A stretch of 64,000 nucleotides of DNA from Zopfochytrium polystomum (lineage: Eukaryota > Chytridiomycota > Chytridiomycetes > Chytridiales > Chytridiaceae): the NCBI GenBank assembly GCA_025765615.1, contig JAIVFJ010000028.1:310001-374000 (forward strand), written 5' to 3'. Below are positions 1 through 11,441 of the stretch, piece after piece (the stretch's first letter is position 1; each line of letters opens with the position of its first letter). The position numbers were made by a program, and so were the translations under genes. Under the pieces are notes generated by a model. That model saw only the letters and a list, made by a program, of their open reading frames with translations, ran no database searches and was not told the DNA's origin.

Positions 1-276
1 TTCGTTGCAAATCGGCTTATATTTATCAACTTGAGACCAGAAATCCCATTACCGCCCCTCTTCCACTTCGCCCGCCTTCTGTCCAATCTCTTCTGCTTAT
101 CCACCATCCGCGCGATTGACGGAGATTGTCTGACAAAAGCAAATAGGTAAGCAGTCAAACCCTATTTTTTTTTCCTTTTTTTCTTTTTTTTGTCGTCTGG
201 TCGCACACTCTGACGAACTATGCAGATGCACACACACTAATCCATCTCGTTCCAGTAAACTCCTTATCCCTTACTT
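1..276 (+). promoter_or_regulatory. 5' flank and probable leader of the PUF gene
   Basis: No reading frame of note. A T-rich stretch lies at about 164-190, followed by the first ATG of the PUF model at 277. A promoter and leader role is inferred from position only. Confidence 0.35.
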
Positions 277-3200
277 ATGATCGCCAACGAGCAAACCTTT
301 TCCGAAGGGGATGACGACAGCCGTCAGCTCCTCACCATTTACGGATTGTCTCCACCGGCTCCATCGGCAAGTTCAGGGGGGCTCGTTGGCGCTGGAGCAG
401 GCGATGCACGAGAGTCAGTGTACGACTCCGTCACCGAAAGTCTGGAAAGCCTTATGGCGTCCATGCTGGTGTCGGATCGCGGCGATCGAGCGGACGATGT
501 AAGGCCCGTTGATATTATGATGCATCATTCGATGGCTTCGCTGGGTCGTCTCTAACGTTAGGACTTTGATCAGATTGCCTCGGGTGCCGCAGGCACACGC
601 CACAACAGCGCCGGCCAAGCCCAAGGCCCACCCACCTCCGACGCGTTGCCCTTGTCACTCCAGAATACTCCACGCCGGTCTTCCAGCCTGGCAGGACAAA
701 GCGAGGCAAGGGCAAGCCAGTCAAAGCATCAGGCCTTTTCTAACCGATGCACCGCAGGTTGCCTCTTGCGCCGAGACCTCGTATGAATGCGAAGGCAATG
801 TGCCAGGACTTGCGCCTCCTCAGACTAAGATGCAGGACATGCAAGACGAGCTTGCAGTCTTGCGTTCCGACAAGCACATTAAAGACCAGCAAATCGACGA
901 GCTTCAACGCGAGCTGAACGACCTCAAGTCTCTCTTGCAGAAAACCATCGTTACGTCGCTTCAATCCCGCTCCAGTTCGGCCCCCGTTGTTTGCTCCTTG
1001 TACCCTCCAACCGCAGCTCAAGCGCCCGCAGGACCTGCTGCGAAATCTGCCGCGTCTGCCGCTGCTGAATCTTGGGCAAAGAGCTTTGCCGCCGCCGCCG
1101 CCTCGTCGCCGGCCTTCCTGTCGGACGACCGCAGCGCGAGCAGCGCCTTGTTCGACGCGTCGTTCGGGTCATCCCCCATCAGCGATACCGCCGCGACTCT
1201 CGTCGCCCCCGCCGCCCTCCCGCACTCCAGAGCCCTGCGTTCCGGCGCCGTCCTCGCCCGTCTGTCCTCCCAAGCCGCCACCGCTGCCGCAGCCGCCGAA
1301 GGCTCCCTCCGCTCCGCGGAGCCGCCCTTCTCCGCCGCCTCCACCGCCTCCTCCCTGGCCTCCACGTCGTCGTCCGTCTTTGATTTCCCGGACACCCTCT
1401 TCCTCCCGTCCTCCTCGTCGTCACTGTCGTCGTCTTCGTCAGCCGCCGCCGCTTCCTCAGACCCCACGCCGGCCCATCCCTCCTTCCGCCCGTACTCCGC
1501 CGGCCCCGCGGCCGCACTCGACGCGGACTTTCTCCGCCGCTCGTCCTCCGCTGCTTCGGCGCCCGGCGGCTCGGTCGCGCCAAGCGTCGCGTCCGGCGCT
1601 TCTGCGGCGACTGCTGCCACCGCCGCTAGTGCCGTAGGTGGACTTGGAACCGGTGGGGTGCCTCCGTCGATTGTAACGGGGAAATCGATCTGGAGCATCG
1701 ACGATGCCCCCGCTCTGAGTCCCTTCTCGGGCTTGCTGGGGCTGGATTCAGCGGTGTGTTGAATTCAAGCACTTTTTTTGACGACTCAATTCACCCCTTT
1801 AACGCGGAAAAATTACCCGATTTCAGAGCCCAACCGACGCAAACCTATGCGACAGGCCATCGAACGCTTCTCCGCCAATCGATCCCGCGTACTCCCACTT
1901 GCGGAGCATGTGGGGATACGAAGAGACTTCTCAAGACTACGGCTACGAGGTATTTAATTTTCCGACTTCAATTTCTTTGTGCTTTTGTGTTGGCTAACCG
2001 TCCTCGCAACCCAGGGGGAAATGTAATTTTTTTCCCGTCCCTTCTCGTCTTCTAAGAACTTGACTAACGCTCGTTGCTTTGTTATTGCCTCATCACGTTG
2101 CTTGGTCCAGGTTCAACCAGACATATACCATGAACACGATGGAACCCATTGCGTACACCGGGTATCAGGTTTGTCCTTAATCGTACTTGACCTCAAATAA
2201 TGCTAAAAGTGTTACCACCCACCTTTCCTTTTCTCAGTATCTCGTCGAAAAAATTGTGCTCGCCAACGACCAGCAGGCCTCGTTGAACCTTCAAGACGTG
2301 TTGAAAACCGGCCCCTTGGACGCAAAGACGGCAGTGATCGAAGCCACCTACCCGCACGCCCTCTCGCTGATCCGAAACCGCTTTGGCAACTTTCTGATGC
2401 AAAAATGCCTAGAATTTGGCACCAAGGAGCAAGTCCGAAACCTGGCAAACATTATGATCGGGCACATTTACGGCTTGAGCTGTGACCGATTCGGATGTCA
2501 TGTTGTTCAGAAGGTTAGTTTTGTAAGAGACGACGGGCTACTGTGCCTGCTCGTTCATTGCGTTTTCTGCCTTTGAGTCACGCAACTCTTCACGCTAAAA
2601 CTTATAAATTTTGCTTTCACCCCCAAAAAACTTTCCTGCCCAGGCTCTCGACGTCTGCGACGACGACGTCAAAGTCGAAATCATCAACGAGCTCTTCCGC
2701 GCCATCCCCGAAACCATCACCCACCGCTTCGCCTGCCACGTCTGGCAGCGCGTCTTTGAGACGAAATGGTCCCACCAGTCCGGCGCCGCCAACAACCGCC
2801 CACGCATCGCGCAGCGCGTCGAAGCGGCCCTCCGCTCGCAGTGGCACCTCGTTGCTAACGACGAAAACGGCAGCCTGGTCGTCCAGTGCATATTTGAGAA
2901 CTGCGCGGAGAGCGAAAAGGCGCCCATCGTCCACGAGGTGCTCGCTCACACCGTCGATATTGCAAAAGGTGGGGTTTTTCTTGTGTGCCGCGTGCTTTGC
3001 TGGTTCCCTTCTTGAGATTGGGAGAGTTGGTGTAATTCGCTTCGTTTCTCCTGCTTGGCTGAGAGGGAATTTTGAGCCTTGATCCTGCACTCACTTTTAT
3101 GTTTTCTTTCCTCCCTCACTTTCAGGGCAGTGGGGCAATTGGGTGATTCAGCATTTGCTGGAACATGGATCCTCAGCGGACAAGGGCCACATTCTGAAAA

Positions 3201-4989
3201 CCGTCGCGCGCCACGTCCACGCTATGAGCATTGACCAGTTTGCGTCCAAAGTCGTCGAGAAGGGTCTCAAGACGTGTCCCAAGAGGGATCTTTACGAGAT
3301 TGTCGACATGGTCATATCACCGTCACGAGACCATGGGTAGGTGGAGGAAGAGAAGCGTGGAGCAGCTCTTTCTATTTGTTTTACTTAGTTTCTTTTTCCT
3401 GCGTTAATTCCGCTGCACAACTAATCCTAACTGGCCTTCTTGAAAACAAAAAAAAAATAAAATAAAATAAAATAAAATCTCCACTCCGCGCGAACAGTCG
3501 CCCCAGCATACTGGACATGATGAACAACCAATACGCAAACTACGTCGTCCAGCACATTCTAACCCTGTCGGACCCGCACCAGCGCGACGCCTGCGCCCGC
3601 CTGATCGCGCCCCACCTCCCGATACTCCGCGGGTCAAAGTACGGTCAACGCGTGGCCGCCATCGTCGAAAAGCACATTCGCACCTCGCAACAGCGCTTCG
3701 GAACCATCCTCGGCCCCTCCCCGCCGCCGCAGACGCAGGGCAGCGCCACCAGTAGCGCCGCCATGGCGGCCGCGTTTTCCGCCGCCGCCGCGGCGAGCAA
3801 CGGAGGTGGAGGCGGCGGCGGCGGCACACATCAGCCGCCACCCTCGGCCGCGCACGCGTCCCTGCTCGCAGCGTCCGGCGCGGGTTTGCCGTTCGCGGTC
3901 CATGCCGCCGGGGGCGCCAGTGGCGGTGGCGGCGGCGGCTCCGGCTCGGGAGGAGGCGGGCCTGGTGCTGCAGGCGTTGCCGGAGCGTACCTCCCCGTGT
4001 CGGTGGCGCCGGGCTCCCTCGTGTCGCCGCAGCCGCCGTCGACGAGCGGAATGTCGCTCGCCGGCGGCAACGGCAGCAACGGCGGCGCGGTGCCGCACGC
4101 CGGGGGGCCGCCGCAGATTGCAAAGCCGCCGACCCCACCTGCCACGCTTGGGTCGTCGTCGTCGTCGTCATCGCACTTTGCGTCGGCAGCGCAGCTCCAG
4201 CATCATCACCAGCAGCAGCAACAGCAGCAACTGATGCACGGCCAAGGAGCCGCTCACGGCAGCCACGGCTCGCTCCAGTTCCAGCACGCGGCGGTCGTGC
4301 ATCCGCAGCTCCAACAGCAACAGCAGCAGCAACTCCCTGGCCACAGTAATCACCATCACCACCTCCCGTTTGGACACTTGCACCACCATCTTGCCATGCA
4401 GCTCGGCGGCGGTGCGCTTTCGCACTCGCACCAGCACCCACACCCACACCAGCAACAGCAAAGCAAGCAGCAGCAACAGCCGCAAGGCGGCGGGGGTAGC
4501 GGCAGCGGCAGCCGGGTCGGGCGGGCCAGTGGGCTGGCCTGCGTTTGGAAGCGTATCCGGCTTCTGACCGAAAAGCGCCCGCGCGCTTGGGCAAGTGTGT
4601 ATTATTTCTTATTGGCGTTTTTTTTTTTTTTTGCTTTTATATTTTTACTCATTTTTTGGATTTTCCTTGCGTTGGGAACAACGGAACGGAGCGAGGGAGA
4701 GGGGTGTGGGCTGCGGAGCAAGCGCTGGAGTCAAATGCTGCAGCCAGGAGCGGTGGACGGGAGGGGCGTTGTCTGTGCGATGAAGTGGGCTGGTCCGGGT
4801 CGAGTTGGTGCTCTCCCTACTCGTTCTGCGTATTTCGTTGTGTTCCATCCAAATCATCCTCTACTGCTTGTCCGTCGTATTCGAAGGAGTGGCTTGCCCT
4901 CTCCTGCCTTCTCCTGCACTGTACACTACTTCCCCCCGTACTACACTTGTTCTGCGTGGCCACTGCTCTCTCTCTCATTCTTCTTCTAA
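277..4989 (+). CDS. Pumilio/PUF-family RNA-binding protein
   Basis: Nine-exon model: 277-498, 562-705, 758-1753, 1827-1949, 2121-2168, 2238-2513, 2644-2968, 3126-3336, 3498-4989 (1,278 aa). All junctions keep phase; the 706-757 intron uses a GC donor. Residues about 1-500 are Ser/Ala-rich low complexity with a coiled coil near 147-187. PUF repeats span about 512-845. Helix-2 motifs read in order NRFGNFLMQ, DRFGCHVVQ, HRFACHVWQ, NENGSLVVQ, GQWGNWVIQ, DQFASKVVE, NQYANYVVQ. The last three carry N..Q, S..E, N..Q, the family code for U-G-U. PUF proteins bind 3' UTRs in the cytoplasm and repress or localise mRNA. The tail is Gly, His and Gln rich. The stop is uncertain: translation after about 4590 is T-rich nonsense, and removing one base near 4492-4496 gives a cleaner stop at 4567 (1,137 aa). 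No RRM is seen, unlike yeast Jsn1. Confidence 0.85.
706..757 (+). other. 52-nt GC-AG intron in the PUF gene
   Basis: The donor reads AG|GCAAGG, and the 3' side has a CTAAC-like branch site and GCAG acceptor. No GT donor in this exon lies in the phase needed to join the Ser/Gln-rich exon 2 frame to the coiled-coil frame of exon 3; this GC donor does. A second GCAAG at 712 would also keep phase. Confidence 0.55.
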
Positions 4990-6403
4990 ATGTCTTTCGC
5001 TCTTTCCTAAACTGCTGGTTCGCTTGTTGGCTCGTCTACTAAATAAATATTCTGTTTGGAGAATCCTTTTCGCGGGGGGGTGGGACTACAAGCATGGTCC
5101 CTTGCTTCTCTTAGCTGGGCAATCCCTTCCTGAAAAATAATACCAGGTCTACCCACTACGCCTTTGTGTGTCGCCGTGTTACCCTTTAAACCCCAACGTC
5201 CTTGTTGGTGAACTTCTGTGCGCTCCCAAAATAATATTGCATTTTACCCAATGCCTGGATTATTTATGAAAAGTCTGAGAGGATATCCCAAAGAGCTATC
5301 TCAGCTTGTTATCCCAAGGTTTTGGCCAGTCATTGATGATGGGCTGGAATATTTCTACCAAAAAACCTTTATGCAGGTGTGCTGGAATAACTCTTCATTC
5401 TCAGACAGCTTTTCTGAGCACATCATATGAAATTCAGCATCAACATATTTGCGCACTCTTCCTCTTTCAGGCGGTATGCCCCATGTGGTGATTGGTTATC
5501 ATTTGCACTGATAGTGACGTATGAAAGGGGGATTGCAAAAACCACCATTCAGGTTCTTGTCTCTGGGGTTTCAAGGGAAAACGTGGTTCATTAACCTTTC
5601 GCTGGCGGCGGAGTCCTTTTTCAACGTCCTAAGCGGGCTTTAAACGGTAACTGGGCGCCCCGACTTCGTACCCTTTCTGACTCCGTCCGATGAACAGAGT
5701 CCCTCACTTAACTTTCACGAACCAATCGTTCAAGGAAAGATGGCCAGGCAAGTTCAATCGAAATATTCAGGACTGGCCGAAGCACACAGTGTATTCGAGA
5801 TGCGGCACCTCCCTCCCACAAAGGAAGTAGCAAAATCAATGAAAAAGAAATTTCCCCACACGACATTACACAACGGCGTGATGGTTTCGGCACGGCGTCC
5901 TACAATTCAAACCGCGCATGGGAGATGCTCTTCCAACCGTTTCCCGCTGCAAAACTACGTGTTTCGAGTTGACCAGCATTAAGTGTTGGGGGGGGGGGGG
6001 GGGGGACTACAGCCAGCCCGCAAACGCGCCGAGAGGCTGGAGGGTCTTTTGAAAGGGAAGAGAGGAGGGTGTGGTTCTTGAAGGACCGACTACCAGACTA
6101 CCACCAGCGAGGCGCGCCGCCCGCTTCGGAGGGGGCGCTGCGAGGCTAAGACGATGATGATCGATCGCTCCAGCTGCGCGGCTCGCATGGTGGTGGGTGG
6201 CTCTGGGAAGAAAAGGAAGAGGATGCCAGTGACAAGTGAGAGAGAGCGAAAGGCGTAGCCCCCCGTATTTATATGGGGTATGTCAATTAATTGTATATAG
6301 ATTTTCTTATCTTTTTTTTTTTTTTTTGTTTTCTTCTTTTTCTCTTTCTGTTTCAGAGTCTTTCTTGTCCAAACCGGAAAGTCGCCGACCGAAAAAATCG
6401 GAC
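4990..6403. other. Intergenic, PUF to Cdc50
   Basis: Contains the PUF 3' flank, a 17-base G run at 5989-6005, and a T-rich stretch at 6308-6327 just upstream of the Cdc50 start. Short open frames here show no codon bias or recognisable motif. No gene is called. Confidence 0.5.
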
Positions 6404-8302
6404 ATGTCAAGCTCGTCGGCGGCAGCGCCCAAGAAGAACCGCCCTGCCAGTTGAGTGAAGCGGGCGTGATTGCGGCTGTGGAGGGGAGACGGACAGTCAG
6501 GCAGGCAAGCGGGGAGGCAGAGAGACAGACAGAGACAGTCCGCGGCAGCAGAGGCAGAGGCAGCGACAGAGGCAGAGTAGCGAAGAGAGGGGGGGCGTGG
6601 GGCGTCGCTGGAGCCCGGTTGCGGCCCGTTCACAACGCTGCAACCCCCCCATCGATGGCGAGATGAGCAAGCGACGTACTGGGGTGCGATATCTGCCATT
6701 CACACCACCCTCTAATGCACTCCCCCCCCCACCCCCCTGACTCACCTCCTTTGCCGAGTTTGTGCTGTTCACCACTCTTCCTCTTCTTCCCACGACCTCG
6801 GACGATGTGTTCAACTTCAAAACCCACACCTCCGTCGGATCTGCGGCACCCACCACCCCTCCCTTCGGCTGAAAACTAATTACACAACCCCCGGATTCGC
6901 GATTTGATTCTCGATCAGACACCGCATTCAAGCAGCAGCGCTTGAAGGCATGGCAACCGATCCTCACTCCAAAAGTAGTGCTCCCCGCCTTCTTTGCCGT
7001 CGGTTGCATATTCATCCCGCTGGGCGTTGGTCTGTACCTCGCCTCTGAAAAGGTGAGATTCGACTTGAATGCAAAGAGTGACTGTGCGATCATACTTTCT
7101 CATCCACCGTTCGAGCAGGTGTCAGAGATCATATTCGACTACACTACCTGTGCCACAGGAGGAACGTTTGACTATCCGGTTACGGCCTGGACGTATGACA
7201 AGACGAGTCTGAACTGCACCATCACTTTCAATATCGACTCGGATATGTCTGGGCCGGTGTATCTGTACTACCGCCTCACGAATTTCTACCAAAACCACCG
7301 GCGATACGTCAAATCCTTTGATGCGAAGCAGCTCGTGAATCAGCTCGGCCTCTCCACCCCGAACGCGAATTGCGATCCTCTGTCGACTCCGTTCCAAGTA
7401 GATCTAGCGGCCACCTACCCTTTCCTGGGGTCAAACCAGCCCGCCAGCAACGCGCAGATATACCCGTGTGGCTTGATCGCAAATTCTTACTTCACAGGTG
7501 TGTTCCTTGATTTGAGTGTTCAGTAGCAGTCTGACCCTTTTTCATTCCGTGGCTTCTGGAAGACGCCATCTCGGACCTGACGCTAATGAATGGAAACTCC
7601 AAAACCTCTACGGTCGTGAAGTTTGCGAGCACGAACATTGCATGGCCGGGCGACTCCTCCAAATTCATCAAGTCCACATTGCCAACAGACGTTAGCGGAA
7701 ACCTTACACAAACGATTTTCCCACCTCCCAAGTGGGTGAAAGCCTTCCCTGGGGCGGACTTTTCGAAAGGGTATACCAAGGACAACTTCCCAGACATCAA
7801 CAAAATGGAGAGGCTCCAAGTGTGGATGCGCCCAGCGGGTCTTCCCAACTTTAAGAAGCCTTGGGGCTACCTCGCTGACAGCATCAAAAGCGGAACTTAC
7901 CAAATGACGATTACAAACAGTCAGTGGATTTCTGTGTTTATCATCATCATCTCCTAATCCACGTTCTCCATGTAGACTTTGAAGTTGCCTCCTTTGGCGG
8001 AACAAAATCGATTGTCATTTCGACAGTCTCGATTCTTGGCGGGAAGAACCCATTCCTCGGAGTCGCCTATATGACCGTCGGCATCTTGTGCTGGGTGCTC
8101 GGAATTCTGTTCCTTCTTCGGCAAATGTTCCGGCCAAGGTTGGGGGGCGAAAGGCGTTTCTTTTGTTGTTGCTTCCGTTCCCACAAAAACCTGACTACTT
8201 TTGTTTAATCTTCTTAGGAAACTGGGAGACTACACGTACCTCTCGTGGAACCAGCCACAGAGGGGCGGAGCGCCAGTTCCCGATACGCCTGCCACTCGCT
8301 AA
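6404..8302 (+). CDS. Cdc50/Lem3 family P4-ATPase flippase subunit
   Basis: Six exons, all phase-consistent: 6404-6449, 6919-7052, 7119-7497, 7563-7919, 7976-8138, 8218-8302, giving 387 aa, normal for the family. Cdc50 proteins are obligate partners of P4-ATPases; they carry them out of the ER and support phospholipid flipping in Golgi, endosome and plasma membranes. Family hallmarks: FKQQRLKAWQPILTP before TM1 (about 35-58), a Cys-containing lumenal domain with the IFDYTTC segment and an N-C-T sequon, CGLIANS, then FGGTKSIVIS and GGKNPFLGVAY leading into TM2 (about 330-355). The tail ends with KLGDYTYLSWNQP, also typical. Exon 1 codes only 15 residues and is separated by a 469-nt intron holding (CAGA)-like repeats; its start gives the usual short basic cytosolic tail. 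No defect seen. Confidence 0.95.
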
Positions 8303-8641
8303 ACCATTAGGTGCTCGCAGTCTTGGTTTGCCGGAGGGAGGTTGATTCAGAGCAAGGCAACGCCAGGGAGGCCTTGCCCCCATTAACTCTCCCTTCTTTT
8401 CCGTGATCTCTTTGCGTATTCCGCCGTTATGGGATTGTTTTATTGCGTTGTTTGTTTGGTTGTTCTCCTATTTGACCCTTCCTTTTTTTCCCCCTCCCTC
8501 TTTTGTTGTTATTGTGGTTGCCAGTCTTACCCTCCCTGGAGCAGCCGAATAAATGGCGAAAAGAGAAGAAAAGAAAACGAAATTCGAGCACCTCCTCGAA
8601 TCTAGATGGAAAGGGAAGGATAGAGCTCATTCATTCAACTG

Positions 8642-8776
8642 CTAACCTTTAACGCTCTGGAACATGACTGCAATATTGGTCTGAGCAACCAAATCCGCGA
8701 CACTTAGGTCACAAGGCACGAATTTCTGGCAAATTGGCTTGAGATCTGCGCCAACATGATAGTGACGAATCGGCGC
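8642..8776 (-). other. Possible orphan 3' exon
   Basis: On the minus strand an acceptor ending ATTTAG is followed by 44 in-frame codons and a TAG. The reading includes HVGADLKPICQKF and SVADLVAQTNIAVMF, whose composition looks protein-like. Upstream, at about 8830-8851, a 22-nt stretch is framed by CTGCAG and GTGAGT, but no 5' exons could be found. It may be a gene remnant or chance; the alternative frame gives only 31 codons. Confidence 0.2.
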
Positions 8777-9878
8777 CTAAATCGACGTCACAACAGTGCT
8801 GTAACAACTGCTGAAGAACGGGCAAGCGACTCACCGAACTCCATCGATGGCTGCACCTGCAGGAAGACACATACAGTATTTGTTCATGAATGTTGATTTT
8901 GGGGTCCAGACTCTTGTGTGTTCAAAGGGTGAGGCTCTGGGATGTAACAGAATTATTCCATCCACAAGGGTAAGCATTGACGCAAAGAGTCAGGAAAAAT
9001 TCAATCAAAGAAATATGTGCCTTTAACGTCATCATCACCATGCACCACCCTAACCAGATAATCATGTGAGGAGGTCCCATCACCAGAGCACCGAAGTTTT
9101 TTACTCATATTTCTTAGTTTTAAATCCTACCTGCAGTTGCACTTCATGTCTGAGAGTAACATTTGAAAGTTTCAAGAGCTTCAATGCAAGACGGATATAC
9201 CCCAATAAATTTTCCAGTTTGGACCAGAAACTAATCATGTTTGGATATTAGGCAAAAAAAAAAAAAAAAAAAAAAAATTACAAGGTGCAGCAGTGCAGAC
9301 TTAGCTGAGTAGCCAGCGTCATCCAGCATGATACAAAAGCCAACGGAGTTTCGTTACAAAATGTTTTGAATTGGCGGAGTTTGTCAAAGTGACCCTGGGA
9401 CCCAATTTGATAATTTTAACCTCTGGGACCTAACTCGATAATTTTAGCGGATGCCCAGAAAGGTTTGTCCCCTCTGCACAGTGCATCTAAATGTACAGTG
9501 TGTGACGAACGTTTTCTGCTTTCTTTGCTCGTGCAATTCAACTATGAAACATTGACAGTGAAACTTGGTACACTGGACGACCAATGACGGTGCACAGTGT
9601 AACCGCAATTTTCAAGATCCTGCTGCTTCTGATTTGCTCAAAATTGGTAATTACCAAGAAACTGAGTGATCGATAACTGCGCTGTGTTTCGACTAGCTTG
9701 CAGCGCTTCCTGCCGTAGCCAAGGCGCTTAGATCAGTGGATAAATGATGCATAAATATACATATAATGCTACCTGCGACGATGGTGGGCTGCACTCGTTG
9801 AATCAGACTCAGAAGTGAGGGCAACAAAAAGTGTAATTCCAGTCGCCAAACATCCAAGTCACAAAGGAATGAATAATC

Positions 9879-10069
9879 TAATCTCAAACACAACAAAAGC
9901 GGTATAGTAGCGACTGGAAGGACAGAATACGATGTAAGAGATGACATACTCACCTGGGTACGTACCACCCCACATTCCAAGCACCAGATGGGTTTGAAGG
10001 GAGTGAGTGTTGGTGTCAATGGACAAGAGTCGGGTTGAAGAAAAAAGGAAAAGGAATTTGGTCCAAAAC

Positions 10070-10110
<41 letters not shown>

Positions 10111-10310
10111 AGAGGAAATTGACAAATCAACCCCCCCTGCAGCATACACCACAAATTGCTCCAAGTTTCCCAACCCCTATGCACGTATGTGCAAGTGCCG
10201 TATATCAATAGTAAATTTGGAACAAATACACTTTGATATCACTACAAAAACTAAAGAACTGGGAACATACACTTGCACATAAATTCCCTAGACTTTATCA
10301 CTGGGAAAAA
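9879..10310 (+). repeat. Degraded, internally deleted relative of the 48.7-50.2 kb LTR-like element
   Basis: The start (CTAATCTCAAACACAAC..AGCGG..TAGCGAC) matches 49067-49100. The segment around 10000-10200, with ATGGACA..GATTGAAGAAAAAAGG, GA repeat, AAATTGACAA..TCAACCCCCC and CACCACAAAT, matches 49670-49860. The end (ACACTTTGATA..AACTAAAGAACTGGGA..CCTAGACTTTATCACTG) matches 50030-50152. Roughly 500 bp of the longer copy is missing in the middle, and neither terminal 10-mer is retained. Confidence 0.7.
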
Positions 10311-10509
10311 TTGAACCATCACTGGAGAATCATCAAAATATTTGTGGTATGTGCTCTTACTATGTCCCATCTGTGCACAAAATTTTAGTTAAAATCGCCA
10401 CTGGCGTGATCCCAAAAGTTGGCGCATTTAATTGGCAGATGGTCTTATTACTGCTATGAATACTAGGAGTTGAGGAGAACGTTTTGGGCTTGGACTTCAG
10501 CAATGGAGA

Positions 10510-10543
<34 letters not shown>

Positions 10544-10673
10544 ATTCACAAAGGAGAACATGGATTGAAATTGAATAATTTTGGTGACCCGCACCGTACT
10601 TCAACACCTCCCCATCAAAAAGCAGATCTGGAGACCAGTATCCCCATCAGAGTGAACGGAGATAGAAAACCCC

Positions 10674-10704
<31 letters not shown>

Positions 10705-10806
10705 GCCAAAAAATATGGGGCTGAGCTTTGAAAGTTGAACGTGCCGAGGGGTGGAAGAACGAGGCTCGAGGAATACTCACTCTTTTCCCTGACCAGTGCG
10801 CGCGCG

Positions 10807-11065
10807 ATGAATCTACCACTTGCACCGCCGGTTGCTCCAATCCTGCCAGGTGCGACCAAACCGTATCTGTGGCCAATAGCATTTGTTACTCTCGCCATTT
10901 CATCCCTCGATCCCCCAATTGTCCAAAAGTAAGCAATCATTTATTTGTCAATCGTTTTTTTTTTATTTTTTATTATTTTTTTTTCTCGTTCTGATTTTGC
11001 GTTGCTCGCGGCTCTTGACGCTCATAATGGCAAGCGTTGAAGGACCATGGAGAAGAAAAAAATAG
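10807..11065 (+). CDS. Possible 50-residue single-pass membrane protein
   Basis: Two-exon model 10807-10928 and 11035-11065, joined by a GTAAGC...CAAG intron with a strong T tract; phases fit and the stop is TAG. The protein begins MNLPLAPPVAPILPG, has one hydrophobic segment (YLWPIAFVTLAISSL) and ends in a basic tail (EGPWRRKK). Size and layout resemble small inner-membrane subunits of mitochondrial complexes, but I do not recognise the family. It is convergent with the next gene. A spurious small ORF remains possible. Confidence 0.4.
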
Positions 11066-11305
11066 ATATTCATGTGAGGGCTTTGGCGGCGCAGTGAGAA
11101 ATGACAAGAAAGAAGAAAGGCGTAGCATAAAAAATAAAAATAAAAAGGGTGGATAAGGGGGAGGGTCGGAACGAACTGGGAAAAGGAAACGAAGACGTCG
11201 AGAGAGCTGGGCAACTTTGAGTTTTGTTTCGGTTGTACTTTTCTTTTTCTTTTGTTTTCTTTCTTCGATTTCTTCTCCCGCCCCGGCATAGCGGGAGGGA
11301 AAAGC

Positions 11306-11308
<3 letters not shown>

Positions 11309-11366
<58 letters not shown>
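11309..11366. repeat. (AG)29 microsatellite
   Basis: Uninterrupted AG dinucleotides, followed by an imperfect GA-rich tract to about 11422. It lies just beyond the 3' end of the minus-strand RRM gene. Confidence 0.95.
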
Positions 11367-11369
<3 letters not shown>

Positions 11370-11441
11370 CAGGAGAGAGAGAGTGAGAGAGGGTGAGAGG
11401 GAAAGAGGTGAGAGAGAGAGAGATCCGTTTCGTCTTTGCTT

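Larger units (their letters stand above)
8303..10806. repeat. Gene-poor intergenic DNA with simple repeats
   Basis: Holds a 24-base A run (9254-9277), a short tandem duplication of a GGGACC...GATAATTTTA unit at about 9391-9449, a (GA)n block at about 10070-10115, a 30-base G run (10513-10542) and a 27-base A run (10678-10704). A degraded dispersed repeat occupies 9879-10310. Apart from the possible exon at 8642-8776, nothing looks coding. Confidence 0.6.
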
